A stretch of 64,000 nucleotides of DNA from Beaufortia kweichowensis (Eukaryota > Chordata > Actinopteri > Cypriniformes > Gastromyzontidae): the NCBI GenBank assembly GCA_019155185.1, contig CM032803.1, positions 1,155,501 to 1,219,500 on the forward strand, in the 5' to 3' direction. Shown piece by piece: positions 1 to 12,940 of this stretch. The notes below the pieces were generated by a model. That model was not told where the DNA came from. It saw only the letters and a program-made list of their open reading frames with translations, and made no database searches. The translations under genes and the position numbers were made by a program. Positions within the stretch are counted from its first letter, which is position 1, and each line of letters begins with the position of its first letter.

Positions 1-684
1 TATTAGACTCTACCCATCACGCTGCTGTTCCAAGGCTCATCTATGCCGCAGTTGCACAGGTCTCATTGTATTTGTGTGTTTAAATGCTCTCTTCAGATGT
101 GTACTGCCTCCTCTTTTACTTATACTTCTCCTCGATAGCACTGCCCGGCATCCGTGGGCCCTTTTTCTAAAAGCGTGCAAAGTCTGAATAAAATCAAGGC
201 CAACCCAACCAACTAAGCCTCGAGCTGAAAAGGTCTCTTTGTTTCAGTTTGGACATTAATGATGACTGTGTGCTGGAGGCTAAACTGATTTGATAGGGTG
301 CACGTCCTTGGTGTTTTAAAAGACTTTCTATTAAAACATAAATCAATAGCCTGCTTCCCCTTTGTACGTGTTTATCATTCTTATAGATTCATGATTTTAA
401 TTAGGATTAAGTAACTGCTCTGAGAATGTATGTTCAACATGATAGTTTGTGACAGTACACAGTTCATTACTTTAGTTTTAATTTGTTTAGTTTTAAACTG
501 TAGATAGATCTCTGTAATGGATTGTTTTGTCTCAGTTGATTTTTTATTGTTTTATTAACAGGGTTCTTACAGATGGTGCACAGGATTTAACAGCAGTAGA
601 TTTTTGCAGAACAGCATTTACATTTATGCATTTGACTTAAAATGTGCAGGTGATACAACTTTTAATGTGTGTATTTGGGAGACT

Positions 685-768
685 GAGATTTGAACCTGTG
701 GGATTGAAACTCGTGACCTTGCGGTTGCCAGCTCCACGCTTTACTCACTGAACTACAGGAACACTAAT
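685..768 (-). repeat. tRNA-derived SINE head, minus strand
   Basis: Read on the minus strand, this resembles a tRNA: GTAGTTCAGTGAG (A-box-like, about 745-757), then an arm and AGTTTCAATCCC (degenerate B box, about 700-711). The same head (…GCTxGCAACxxxAxGGTCA…) recurs in the SINE relic at 54305. It is a retroposed relic, not a functional tRNA gene, and abuts the fold-back element at 803. Confidence 0.7.
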
Positions 769-802
769 AGCAAGCTGTTCGTATTACACAGTGGCAGTTG
801 TT

Positions 803-1110
803 TAAAGAAATATTCTGGGTTAAATAAAGGTCAGGCTCCATCCACACAATCCGTAGGATGCTGTCAGTTTGTAAAGATAAACAAATGAAATGTGTTGACA
901 GAAATGAACATGCCGTTGAAGTCTGTTGAGAAATTGTTTAACCTCAAGACTTTGCCCTAAAGACATTGCAAGTGCTGAACTGTCAACATATTTCTGTTCG
1001 TTTTTACAAAGATAAGATAGTAAGTTACATTCATTGTCTGAGGTAATTGACAGCTTGCTACAGATGCGTCGATTGAGCCTAATTTGTATTTAACCGGGAA
1101 TATTCCTTTA
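803..1110. mobile_element. Complete fold-back (MITE-type) element
   Basis: The two ends are inverted copies. The left end has TAAAGAAATATTCTGGGTT, and the right end read on the minus strand has TAAAGGAATATTCCCGGTT. Similarity continues inward through TTTGTAAA-type and TGTTGACAG-type stretches, giving arms of roughly 100-120 bp around a spacer of about 70-80 bp. No transposase is encoded, so it is non-autonomous. The terminal sequence matches a very common dispersed element I know from teleost genomes (ends AAAGGAATATTCCGGGTT…AATCGACAGC), but I cannot name the Repbase family. A related copy is at 48363. Confidence 0.7.
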
Positions 1111-2139
1111 CTGGGAGTTAATGTAATCATAGCTGACATGTTATTAATGCTACACAGTAGCTCAGTGATTTCTGTATTGCTCACACTATAGTGTGTTAAT
1201 ATAGTTTTATATGAATTTTTGTCCCTTCTGGCTATATTTTTTCATCACAAAACTGATCGAGCTGTGCTTGTCTATAAGACTGTGCTGGTCATGTTGCTAT
1301 ATTCCAGGGATCAACTCTGAGACCCATGCTTTTTGGTTTTGTTTGCGACTCCGCGCTCGGGTATATTGAAATTTCACAGAGTTCAGAACGGATTGACACT
1401 AACGCAAAATTCATCGCAACACTTGACCTCATCTCCTCTGGGGTCCCGACTGATGTTTCTGTGCTTAGACGTTACCACGACCTTGCATACAATTTTAATG
1501 CCGTTCAGTCTAGTGCTAATATAGAAATGTCAAGTGAGATACGATTGATTTACCTGTGATACAATTTCTAGTCCCTTCGGGAGGATTATTTGTGATTCAG
1601 CATCGCAGTATAGGTTTTATGTGTGCAAAAACAAAAGACAGTATTTAATAGTTGTGTTCAAGTATTGTAGTAAGCCAGGATATGAAGTCATTGCTTTTAT
1701 GTTAGTGGCAACCCATGATAATAAATGTGAGACAGCCAGACGGTTTGAAGTGTTTCCTGCAATGGAAATGTCCCTGCAATACTGTATTGCACGTCGACGT
1801 CTTTTGTAAGTCGTGGCTAGGAATGAATACACACAGAAAGGGCAAACATCTTGTAGTGTAGGACAGCGAAACTAGAAAGTGTGTAAAGAATTGCGACCTG
1901 ATAGTCTGGCAGTGTATGTCAATACCAGCTCCCACCGGTGACAGAAAAGGTCTCTTTTGCAGGCTGAGTGACTGCTGCATTATGCCACGTGGCCTTCCTT
2001 TCAATGGGAAACAAACAATCAGCGCTCCTGCCTTCAAAAGAGGGAAGCAGGATCTCATTATGATGAAGAGAAGATGAAAGGGAGCCAAGAGTGGACATGG
2101 TGTGCTCATATTAATGGCAAAAGAGATGGGCTCTGTTTG

Positions 2140-2171
2140 TGTATGTGCGTGCGTGTGTGTGTGTGTGTGTG
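2140..2171 (+). repeat. GT microsatellite
   Basis: Imperfect then pure GT run (about nine pure units at the end). Confidence 0.9.
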
Positions 2172-3574
2172 CCGTGCATATGTGCGTTATCGTGATTGTA
2201 TGCTACTTCTATATGAGATGAGCCCATTTTGTCTTTGCCACTGCAGTGCACTGTATTCCCAAGTCCTGCTCCGATTGTCTCTCTTTTGCCAGTGGTCAAT
2301 CAAATCAGCCTCTGTCCTCTAGATGTTATTAGTTCCCTTCATCCTGCTCTCAGAGATGGGACCGCGTGTTCCAGTGTCCTTATGAGGTCGGAAGATCTGG
2401 TAATGGCTTTTGCTGTCCCGTCACTCTCCTTGACCACCTTTCAACACCATCTTCTCACGTTTGTGCCCTTTTCCTGCGGCAGGCGTGATACATTTACAGC
2501 ATATAGCATATTTTTACCACCTCCCTTGTCGCCATGAACATATAATTGTTCACACATCAGTGTCATCACATTTGTAAGACTGCCACTTTATTTTTTTTTA
2601 ATTTATAAAGCGTATTTAGAAAAGGAAGAACCATTTGTTTAAATAGGAAATCAGTGCAAAAAAGAAAGATGCCATCTAACTTTTTTCTGAAGTGAGTTGT
2701 GTTTGTCCTCGAAGTTACCTCGTTATTTTGGGGTGTTTAGTGGTGGCACATGCTTAGTGGTTTCTGGACAGCTTTTCTTACAATTAAAGTGGTCCGCTAA
2801 ATAATTTTACTTCAACTATAAAGCCATGAACACAGTATGACCACAGTTAATGGCACATGCAGACAGCTTGGAAGCTGTGCTCGGGGAACAATATGTTTGG
2901 ACTGCTCAAGGCTTTCTTCTTTTATTTCAGTTCGTTTCTTTCAGCCTGGAACTAATGAAAAGCCATCTCCTCTTCTCTTCTCATTAACGTTCTTATTGGC
3001 TAGCAGTTGCGGAGACTCTAAACGAGTGAGATTTTACCTGGGTAATCTGGGGGTCTCATAGATGCAGCGTTCCTCCAGTTAAAACCCAGTCGTCTCCCTC
3101 CGAGACTCCCGGTGGCCGTCTCAGCAAATCACAGCACTAATAAGGTGTGGCACTTGGCTGCACATTTTATGGTCGTCATCCATGGATGCTCGGTAGTGAG
3201 CCATCATTATCTGCTCATCAAAGACACTTTAAGCGCTTCCCCAAATGGCCAAACCTAACGATTTGTGGTTTGATCAAGAGCGGGTCACAAACCGTTTAGT
3301 GTTCCGTGCTTTTTCTCGAGGGGCTTTGGAGAAATAGACCCTTCAAAATGGATGCTTTTTCATTTTATTTGTTCTTGATTGCATTCCCTGAATGTCAGAC
3401 TTTGTTTGTTGGATTTATAGCAGCCACAGTACTATAAACATCTTCAGTGTGGTCGTGTCTTTTATGGAGTAGTTGTTTCTTTTATAATATAATGTGATAT
3501 ACATCGCTATGGTAAACTGGCCGTTTTAGAAACTGCAAGAGAGATGCATTTCTTGCCATGAGCAAGTCTGACTG

Positions 3575-3588
3575 CCACTAGATGGCAG
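3575..3588 (+). promoter_or_regulatory. CTCF core motif, perfect match
   Basis: CCACTAGATGGCAG fits all 14 positions of the vertebrate CTCF core CCASYAGRKGGCRS on the plus strand. Occupancy is unknown. Such 14-mers also arise by chance. Confidence 0.45.
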
Positions 3589-4148
3589 TACGTATCTTTA
3601 AATGAAAGCTGCATAGTAGTTTCAGTGTATGTCATGGTGAAAAAACGACAAGTTGTTGCCATGGAATTGACCTAATGGGTTTCTCTCAGACCTGCACAGC
3701 ACTGTTTCTTGCTACAATACCAATTGTAAGTGGTCTGATCTTTAAAGAGGGAAATATTGTAAATCCTAGCAAGAGCATTCAGATAGACTTTGGCTCAAGA
3801 TCAATATTGTTTACATCCAATACGCGCATGCAGTGCAGAACAGAACCCTTTTTTTTTTCTGAGCATGAAGGGTGATGACATGGAGACAGTCAGATCCCAG
3901 CTCACTCCTGTATTTTTATTCTCGCTCCTGGCGTCAGGGGGGGACGTTGTGTGGCTTGCCACGCTCCTCATCGACAGACTGCTTATCGACTATGCACTTA
4001 TGCAATCGCATCTGAATAATTTATACTGGCGCCCTACTCTCATCTTGTCATAAAACATGCTGCTGACAACACATTGTCAAGCTAATGCCATTTAAACCGC
4101 TCTTCCTGAAGTCACACATGTTCCTGGTGTGGTCTCTTTCTATGTCGT

Positions 4149-4480
4149 CCTTTCCTCTCCTCTTCTTCTCTCTCCTTCCTCTCCTCTTCTTCTCTCTCCT
4201 CCTCTCCTCTTCTTCTCTCTCTTTCCTCTCCTCTTCTTCTCTCTCTTCCTCTCTCTCTTCTCTCTCTCTTTCCTCTCCTCTTCTCTCTCTTCTCTCTCCT
4301 CTTCTTCTCTCTCTTTCCTCTCCTCTTCTTCTCTCTCTTTCCTCTCCTCTTCTTCTCTCTCTTTCCTCTCCTCTTCTTCTCTCTCTTTCCTCTCCTCTTC
4401 TTCTCTCTCTTTCCTCTCCTCTTCTTCTCTCTCTTTCCTCTCCTCTTCTTCTCTCTCTCTCCTCTCTCCTCTTGTCTTTT
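4149..4480 (+). repeat. Polypyrimidine minisatellite, 24-bp unit
   Basis: An uninterrupted C/T tract. From about 4297 to 4464 it is near-perfect tandem copies of a 24-bp unit (tcctcttcttctctctcttt + cctc), about seven units; the flanks are irregular C/T. Because 24 is divisible by 3, it opens Ser/Leu/Pro-rich ORFs of 154 and 173 codons that are artefacts. Confidence 0.95.
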
Positions 4481-7400
4481 CTTTTAGTTTTTGTTATTCC
4501 TCATCAGCCATTCATAAAGCTGTTTCTCTTTCTTTCTCTCTTACCCACATATGCTCCCCTCCACCTTTCCCTGGTTCAGGTGCTCTTATCTAACACCGCA
4601 CATTAATTTTTAAAACTTAGCCATATGCTATCCCTTTTATACTTGGCTTGCTCTGCCAAATAATTTTGAATCAAATCAGCATGGTTATCTTAAAACTTTG
4701 AATGCCAATTTTAACTCCATTTAACAGCCTGTGATTGAACCACTGGTGGTAATATGTAGCGGAGATTAATTTTATGTTAACATGGCTAGCAGACCAGAGC
4801 CTTTTTTTTTTCTATATATGAACAGGTCAATTTTGGACAGGGATCTAAATTGGCTTGAGTTGGTATGTTGCAAGTGTATTGTTAATCTAATCTGCTAGTA
4901 ACTTTACATTGTTAATTCTTTCTGAACTTGCTTTAAAGTGTCTCGTTGTTAATTACTCTTTGCCTTGTTTACATTATACAGATCTTCAGGTGAAGATTAT
5001 TTTAAATTTGCTGTTTTTATGCTACATCTAACTCCTCGTGTAGAACAAAAGAAAAAAAGAGCACAGAAATCATAAGCCAGTTACGCTCACAACGTATTTG
5101 ACTATGTTATAAATGAGCTAGGGTTGCTAAAATTGTCATTTGAATTATGCCTTTCATCTCCCTATGGCTTTTATTTAAGCAGATCAGTTCAAGCCTCCAG
5201 TGAATGTTTTTTTTCTGTTTGCATTTCTGAACATGCAGCACAACGGTAATGAATTCCACCATTTTAAAACCAATTACAGTAGTTGGACTTTTTTACACTC
5301 TTTGTCATGGTCTCTGTGGAATAGGGTTGCTGGAGTGTCGACTACAGATGATCTCAATTCTATTTCCTGCTATTCCCGAAACTCAGCATGCTAATATCAG
5401 TCTATTGGCATTACCATAACTTTTATCCTTGGCATTGCTGACACTACCAGGTCCCGTGAATAAAATGATGTATCTAGGAATTATTTTTTTAGTTTGTAAA
5501 AGTAAGTAGTATAACATTTAATTAGTCATCTTAATTATGGAGAATTTTTAATTTTTAACAATACATGCAAATAGTGTCAAATAATGTCAACCATTTTACA
5601 TTTAAATCTTTTAAAAGTGTGGTAAATCTGTAATACTGCAAGAGAGAAAATGTGCAAATGAGAAAATAAATGCCCCTGTTGTACTGATAGGAAAAGATGT
5701 TAACGGAAAGAAAAAAGATAATGTATTTTTCCCCTCCTTATATCTTCTTTTATTAGATGTAATTAATGGTTCCTGATAATAACAATTGGGTCTTTGTCAG
5801 ATGCTGACGTTATACCTTTGCGATTCTTTGTTGGGTGTAATTATATTTATTAATGGTCACTATAGACTTGCAGAGGCAGTTAATAAGCATATTATTCTGT
5901 CTTCATTTTTTATATTTAAATTTCCTGGTCATTGTGTAGGAAGAATTTAAAAGATGTTTTTTTATTAAAAGCTTAGTTTCTGTCATGTTCACTTTTAATG
6001 AGATATTAATTTATCTAGTTTTCTAATTAGAGCTGTTCATAGCGTTTCAAGATCACATGCTTGTAGGTTACATTTTTAGGTTTTACCATTGACTTTTTTA
6101 TGTGTTTTTATCTTTTTAATGCACTTAATAAATTAGCTTCTTGTAGCTTGAGAATTTTTATTGCAAACATTTTTGTTTATTGCAAGAATGGGTTGTTATT
6201 GTTATAGGAGTTTTCTGATGTAATATACAATATTCCTGTATTGCTGTCTTGTCCTCTGCAGGCCACTTACACAGTTCACTGGCACTTTTAAAGTCTGCCT
6301 CAGGCTCTTCAATACAGCACATCCATCCGATAGTCACTATTGTCTCTTCTAGTCTCCCACAAATCAATATCTAGTGATGCCCAATTTCCAACGTCTTGTT
6401 TCTGACTTTGTGCAGTCAGATCACACAGGTATTTTTCTGACTTTGTTGGTCTCTTGTTGTTTTAGTTCAAAGCTTTGTTGTCAGGTTTAGAAAGCTGACA
6501 CAGTGATGTTGAAATGAACTGTAGTCCTCTGTTTGCTCGGTTATGCATTTATCATTTACAAAAGTAGGTTTCCATGTATGTGGATAATTAAATAGGCTGT
6601 TTAAGAAATGTGGTACCTTTTCATATATATTGCTTATAATGATGATTTACCATGAATGATAAATTGTTGTATTAATCGATTATGAGGAAAAATATCATAG
6701 AAAGTTGTGGAAGCTAGCATTAAACTACACAATGTCCACTTTTGCTGAGGGTGAGTATAGTGTCAATGGCTCGCTAATGGCTGTCATTTGACCCAACAGC
6801 TGTTGGCTATTAGAGGTCTTTGTTCCAGATGTTCTGTCATTATAATGGGCTTGATCATGTTAATGGACTCTAAAAGATGATTGGTCAACACTTGACACTG
6901 GGGGCTTGAAATGCCAGCATCGCTTTCAGTATATACCGTATGCAACATACTGTAGTACATGCTAGTGAAATCATCAAGGTTACAAGACACAAAGCAATTT
7001 CATCTGAAAGAGAATAAATGAAACCATAAATGCATGTGTCACAATGGCCAATCTTTATGTCAATGCATGTGGTATCTGTAAATGGTTGCTGTCTCTAACT
7101 GCATAAAGGAATAGCACTTTTATTTACTATGTGTGCTGAAAGAAACGTCCTTTAGGCATAGATTGCTCAAATTGTATTATGGTATAATGATGTGCAGTAT
7201 TCTGAAACAAAGCATCTGTGGCAGAGAGACAACAAAAGGGAACGTGTATGTTTGTTTGGTGCATGTGTGTGAGGAGAGGCAAGAGAAAGTGGCCCACTGT
7301 CTGAAGTGTGTGTTTGCGTATGACTCCATGGAGAGTGGCAGTGATAAGAGAAGGCCGGGTGTAATGAGCCGTAGCCCGCGCCCCTGCTTTCTGCCTTCAG

Positions 7401-8619
7401 GACTACAGATGGAAGAGAAATGTCCTGCTCTCCTGTCTGTTTTCCTTTCCTCTTTCCTCAACAACTGACCTGCTCTGGGTTTTCATCCCTTGTTTTATTT
7501 TTCTGCCTGGCCTCCAGACCTTTGCCGGATTTTGTGGGGCTTCTGATGGCGTGCAGTAAAATCAACGAGGCATCTAGTGCCTGTTCATTCGGAGATGGAA
7601 AAAAGAGAGAGAGAAAGGTGGAGAGAGAGCACTGGACTGCCTTTTTCTTTCTCTCAACTTGCTGAGTTTAATTCTCATAGGGGTGATTCCCAGCCTCTAG
7701 TGTATGAAGCGACCTGCTGCATAGTAATGCATAGTAATGAGTTCATGTGCCCTTTCTATAGCCTTTACTTCCTGTTACTCAGCATTTCATAACTGGGTTT
7801 TTTCAGGTAGTCATCAACGGCATGTTTGAATGCAGTGTCGGCATAACATCCTCTCTACTGGTCGATTTTTAAAGGCAGCGTTCTTTATTGCATATAACAT
7901 CCCATAATCCTGCAGTTTGGTGAAAGAATAAAAATGCTGAGTAATTGAAGAAAATGTAATAATTAATATTGGTTTACTAGGCCTTTTGTTGTTGTTAAAT
8001 ATTTATTGGTTTGCATCTAAAGTTCATTTTAGACCTGTTTAGCTTTCTTAGAAGGTTCCTTTGTACAGAAACGCTGCCTGTTAAGTTATTGACCAACTGG
8101 TCAGCAAGACAGCTGCCTTTGGTTTCTGACAAAGTATTTACTGTTCCTGTTCTTTGAATCAGTGGAAAGAAAGGATGTGTTAATTGCAGGGCCATTCAAG
8201 CATCTAAATTTGATTTTGTTCTCCAAACCTGTCCTTCACTGTGAAAAAAACCCCAGAGAGGCATCACTTTAATTATAGTGTACTAGGCTGGTATTTGGCT
8301 AAATTGTGTAATTCTGGGCTGATGAATTTTTCATCAGTCGGTTATTAACATTCGGTTATCTTAAGCCCACTCTTCAGGAAGTGCTATTTAAAAAGTTTTA
8401 TTCTCCTTGATGGATGCGAGTTGTTTGTTCCCCAGCTGGGAGAGGAAAATCTTCTTGAAATGAAAGGCGGTGAATTAAACCTGCAGCTCATTCAGTCCAG
8501 CTCCCACAAATAATTTTCTGCATGAGAGAGGGAAAACAATGGGATTTGTGGACTCGAATGAAGTGGATGAGGTAATTGTTTATAGGTGGACCTCTCAGCG
8601 TGATCCTTGTTTGAAAGAG

Positions 8620-8650
8620 CATTCATTACCTTCACCCGAGGTAATGAATG
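8620..8650. other. Perfect 12-bp stem-loop
   Basis: CATTCATTACCT (8620-8631), loop TCACCCG, then AGGTAATGAATG (8639-8650). Too short for a typical pre-miRNA. It lies in unique sequence. Confidence 0.7.
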
Positions 8651-11600
8651 TACCTGAATGTAGTCAGGATGTATGATGTCATGCTTTTTGATCAGCTGAT
8701 GGTAATCGAGATGTCTCGTATGTATAGTTGATTTAATAGATATGATTCAGTAGATGTCTTGAAGTCTCTAGTGTACTTCTGTGTTTGATGGCAGAAGTTC
8801 AGGGAGTGGCTAATTCTCTTCATTACATCAAGGGCTTTCACTGCTTTGAGTGTTGGTCTTTTTGGCACTTTGGTATGCTTACCCACAGCTTGAAGCCATT
8901 CGCGTTTGGCAGTTGTGAGTCTCCTCTCTTTGAAACGATTATTAGAGGATATCAAAGCAACATAATGATGTTGATGCCTCTATTGGTATTTGTCCACAGA
9001 ACAATGCTCCGGTTTGTTGCATTTTATGGATGGAGGAGCTGATCACGTATTTTACATGCGAGTCAGTCAATTACAAACCGATTAAAGATGTTTTGTCTGC
9101 ACGGTTAACATTTTCTTTTCGACTTCCCTGTGAGTTTTACAGCCCACATACTGCCCTTATCAGTACATAATAATACTGTCCAAATATTTGTCCAAGAATT
9201 TTAGCACACCAATGAAGATGAAAGAGGACAAGCAAGGTGTTGTCTTGCCTCATCTACGAAAGAATAATTAGTCAAGGAAAATTGGCCTCTGAATTTAGAT
9301 AAGCCCATTATCATGCACTGCTGCCGTTCAAGTTTCAAGGTCTTTTTGCCGAGTCTGAACCCACCGTTCCCTTAACATGAAAACGCTGTCAAAGACACAC
9401 TTACACAGCTCTGACTTAAATGAAATATTTGTGCTGGAGCTGAGAATACAATTCTCAGACTGCACCATGTAGTGTTACAGAAAAGGGATGAATTGAATAG
9501 CTGTATAGCGCTTATGTTTCATGTGGGTGTTGCTAGCAGACAAATTGGCACTTTGGGTGTAGGAAGGTTCCTGTATGTGCGGATTGCAGTTTCCACGTTT
9601 TGAACCTTAATGCAGTCTTGATATGTGGCATAAATATATTCAGATTTCATCTTAGAACTAAATATATGTAAGTCACATGAATATAACAAGTTGCTACTAT
9701 AATAATAGTCCGTGTAAACAACATTTGCAGTATATTCCTCTTCATTGATAGTGACATTTTCATGGCCACTATTTCTCATGTTAATGTCGTCGCAAAGTAA
9801 ATTTAGCGTTGTTTGTATTCTTTGTTGAAATGCTAATTTTCCTTTGCAAAGTTCAGAGGAAAAGCAAAATAGCACTCGGAAGTTTCTCTCAAGTGTAATT
9901 AGAAAAAGCGCTGGATAATTGCAGCTTCGCTTCATAGATGCAAGGCCTTAGAACCATGCATTTGTTTTTCTCAGAAAGGGTGAGGTTGGGTAGAACAGAA
10001 AAATGTAAATAACAAACCAATTCTACAGTATAGTATAGGTTTATTTGAAGAGGGGTAAGAGACAGGATCCATGAGATTTTCTGCTGACCCTCACATTTTG
10101 AAAACTGCTGATGGCCTTGGGTCGTTTCATGCATCTTCAAAACTCTGCCACAGAGACACTGTGGAATATCCAGCTTCATTTTCATTTGAAAGCACATGCA
10201 ACTTTTTGTACCGCAAGAGACACAGTGAGCCATTACAGACAGGAAAAAGCTCGGGTTGGAAAGAGATAATCATCTGTTTTCCCCTCTTCTCTGCATTGCA
10301 TTAATGAAAATGAACCTCTCTTTTATGAGAGAAAGTAAATGAATTATAAGGGCAGTTATTTATTAACTGTATGGGGGTAGAAGTGTGGAAGATCTTTATC
10401 ACTGAAGTGCTCAGTGAGCAGTCAGATATTTATTTTTGATGTTGGAAGTGAACTTTTATCAGTCAACGCTGTAAAATTCTTTTATCCATGAAGAACTCTT
10501 GATGCTTATCCGTGTGAATAACTGTTCGGCAGAGATACGGATGTAAATGCAAACGTCTCGTGTTTGTTTGTTCCCTATGCATTACAGCATCTTAAACATT
10601 CACATTTAATCATACAGTGCGGTGTTTGCTTTTTGAGTCCACATTACACAGTTGTTTAATCCTGCCATGTCATTGGGAGCTATCCGTTTCCCACAGCCCT
10701 TAGATGTCACTCTCGTGTAAAGCGACGCCCAGGTGCGTTCCACTCCAGACACTCCGTCCAGACCTCCGCCAGCATCTGTATGGGGCTTAAACCCACCGCA
10801 TAGGACCAAATCATCCCTAATTAGTTAAGCAGGGCAATTTATACAGCTGGAAAAATGTGGAGTGGGCAAAGAATGTAAAGTGAGAGATGTGTGTTGCAGG
10901 TGCTTCTCAAAGTCTCTAATCTCCTCACATCACTTCTCCAGTCACAGGCTGCTTTCCGGCGCTCTCAGGTCCCCAGTGCTCGTATGCTAGTAAACCGACA
11001 TCAGTGACAGTTAGACACCTGTAAATCCAGGTGTGTTTTGAGCTGCGCTGCTGTGTCTGCGTTTCCGGAGTTGCCAGAGGGAGCTTGCAACACTGACAGC
11101 CTTTTGCTGTATGAAGTGTGGACAAAAAATCTATAAAGCCAGGTGTTCATCACATCATACGGTAATGTGGACACCTTTACTGCTGAAAAAGATATTGAAA
11201 GAATAGTCAGTGAATGTCACGGATATATTTCCCACAATAAAAAATATGCATTTTGCTTAGAGAAAATGAAGTCTATTTTTAGGATTACTAAGATGGCTAA
11301 AGCACATAGTGTACTACAAAAATGTAATGAAAACTAATAACTAATACAAAAACTAATGTAATGCTAAAAGTTTTTAATGCGTCATGTTTAATACAGTATA
11401 TGTTCTTTGTGTTTTTATTGCTAAGTTGTTTTTACACTAAAACGCTTTACAATGCTGATAATGTAATGCAGAAGAAAAGCTTTATTTTCATTCAAATGAA
11501 ATCCTAATGCTCTTTAATAGGCTTCATTGTCTTTATGCAAAATCTCTTTCATCTCTGGGCTAAATATGACCTCCATGTTTTCACAAGATTCACTCAGTCA

Positions 11601-12660
11601 TTGATTTAGTCACTTTCAAGGAAATCAGCCTTCAGTATCAAGTTTGAAAACAGGAAAAGTACCGTTCTCATCACTATTCATTGTTCAGTCTGTATTCAGC
11701 AGCGATGTTAGGCATGAGTTCAGCCTGTACTGAAGGATTGATGAAGAACACAGTACAGCCTCTTTCAACCGTCAATCTGCGAAGCTCTCCTGCTCTCTCA
11801 CGTCCTCCACACGGAACCCTGTTTAGCTCCGGATGAGTGCTGCCATTACTGCGTGCACGTCTTTTAATACAGACAACCATCTTTCTTTGTCCAGCTTTCT
11901 CTCTGCCATGTCCTTGTTTCATTATTGACTGAAGCAGTAATGATTATTTTTCCATCGGTGTGAAGTGAATGTGAAACAGCCCCAGTTCCTCTCCGGGGCC
12001 AGTGACATTGGCAGTGAACTATCCTGCAATACTAAAGCAACAGCCTTGGACCTAATAGCTCAAAATATTTTAATTTGTATAGGCGCCTCGTAATTCATCC
12101 AAATGAAAAGGAACAAATTAATAATTGTTGCAAACAGCCCAGGGAATGCGCTTATGCTAGCATGACATCCATTTTTGAATATTTTGCATGCAGGTGGATA
12201 CTGTAAGGTCACGGCGAGCTTGTGCGCTCATAAATCGATGCTTCTGAATATTTTTGCATGTTTTGTGTGTAATCTTACCTACACGTGGATTACAAGCCTT
12301 CGCAAATGTGGGAGTGAATTAAAACTTAAATCTGCAGTCAGCCAGTGTACGCCCACAGCGTCTTCAAAATGAATGTGTTAAAAGTCATTAAACAGCACTC
12401 GACTTAATCATTCTTTTACTTTTCATAATTAGGACTCTGGGCTACTGTCGCATCCGGCACTGTTCATGCTTGGCTTTTGGCCACGAGTTGACTGAAGTTA
12501 AATTAGGAGAGATGACTTCTTTATTAATGCATCTGCAGTGTGAATGATGAGCGTGTGTTGTGTGTTATATTAGCTGATAGTTTACAGCTTAAAATCAGCA
12601 TGGGATAGTTTCCATATTTGTTCAAAGGAGTAGAGTCTGCTAAGGCAAGCATTGCTGTCA

Positions 12661-12735
12661 TTGTTGCGGATACGGGAGGTTAGGGATTTTAACAAACCCT
12701 CAACCTTAATATTACATTTTGTGCATCCTGCACTA
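12661..12735 (-). repeat. Short dispersed repeat, minus copy
   Basis: Read on the minus strand, GTGCAGGATG…TAATATTAAGGTTGAGGG…AATCCCTAACC aligns with the plus copy at 51484. It contains a small hairpin (GGTTAGGG/CCCTCAACC). Alignment was by eye. Confidence 0.45.
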
Positions 12736-12870
12736 TTTGTGTCATAGACGTTCATGATACCTCAAATAATGACTTATTGAGGAGAGGTATGCTATTGCTT
12801 TTCTAAGCATTCAGGATGTAGGATTTTTATATTTAGGGACCAGAATATCACACAGAGTTGGGACTCTTTT

Positions 12871-12940
12871 GACTTGCTAAGCAACCACCCAGAACACCCC
12901 AGGAACTAGCAATGTCAGAACACCTTGGCGACTGCATAGC
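12871..12940 (+). repeat. AGCAACCACCCAGAACACCC-type dispersed repeat
   Basis: CTAAGCAACCACCCAGAACA, then CCCCAGGAACTAGCAA and ACCTTGGCGACTGCATAGC resembles the AGCAACCACCCAGAACACCC repeat I recall from many fish introns. It is degraded. The name is not known to me. Confidence 0.45.

Noticed and set aside
1326..1559. 77-codon plus-strand ORF with ordinary amino-acid composition
   Set aside because: No similarity recognised, no splice sites that would join it to diaph2, and it borders repeats.
4085..4606. 173- and 154-codon Ser/Leu-rich ORFs
   Set aside because: Direct product of the 24-bp pyrimidine minisatellite, whose unit length is a multiple of 3.
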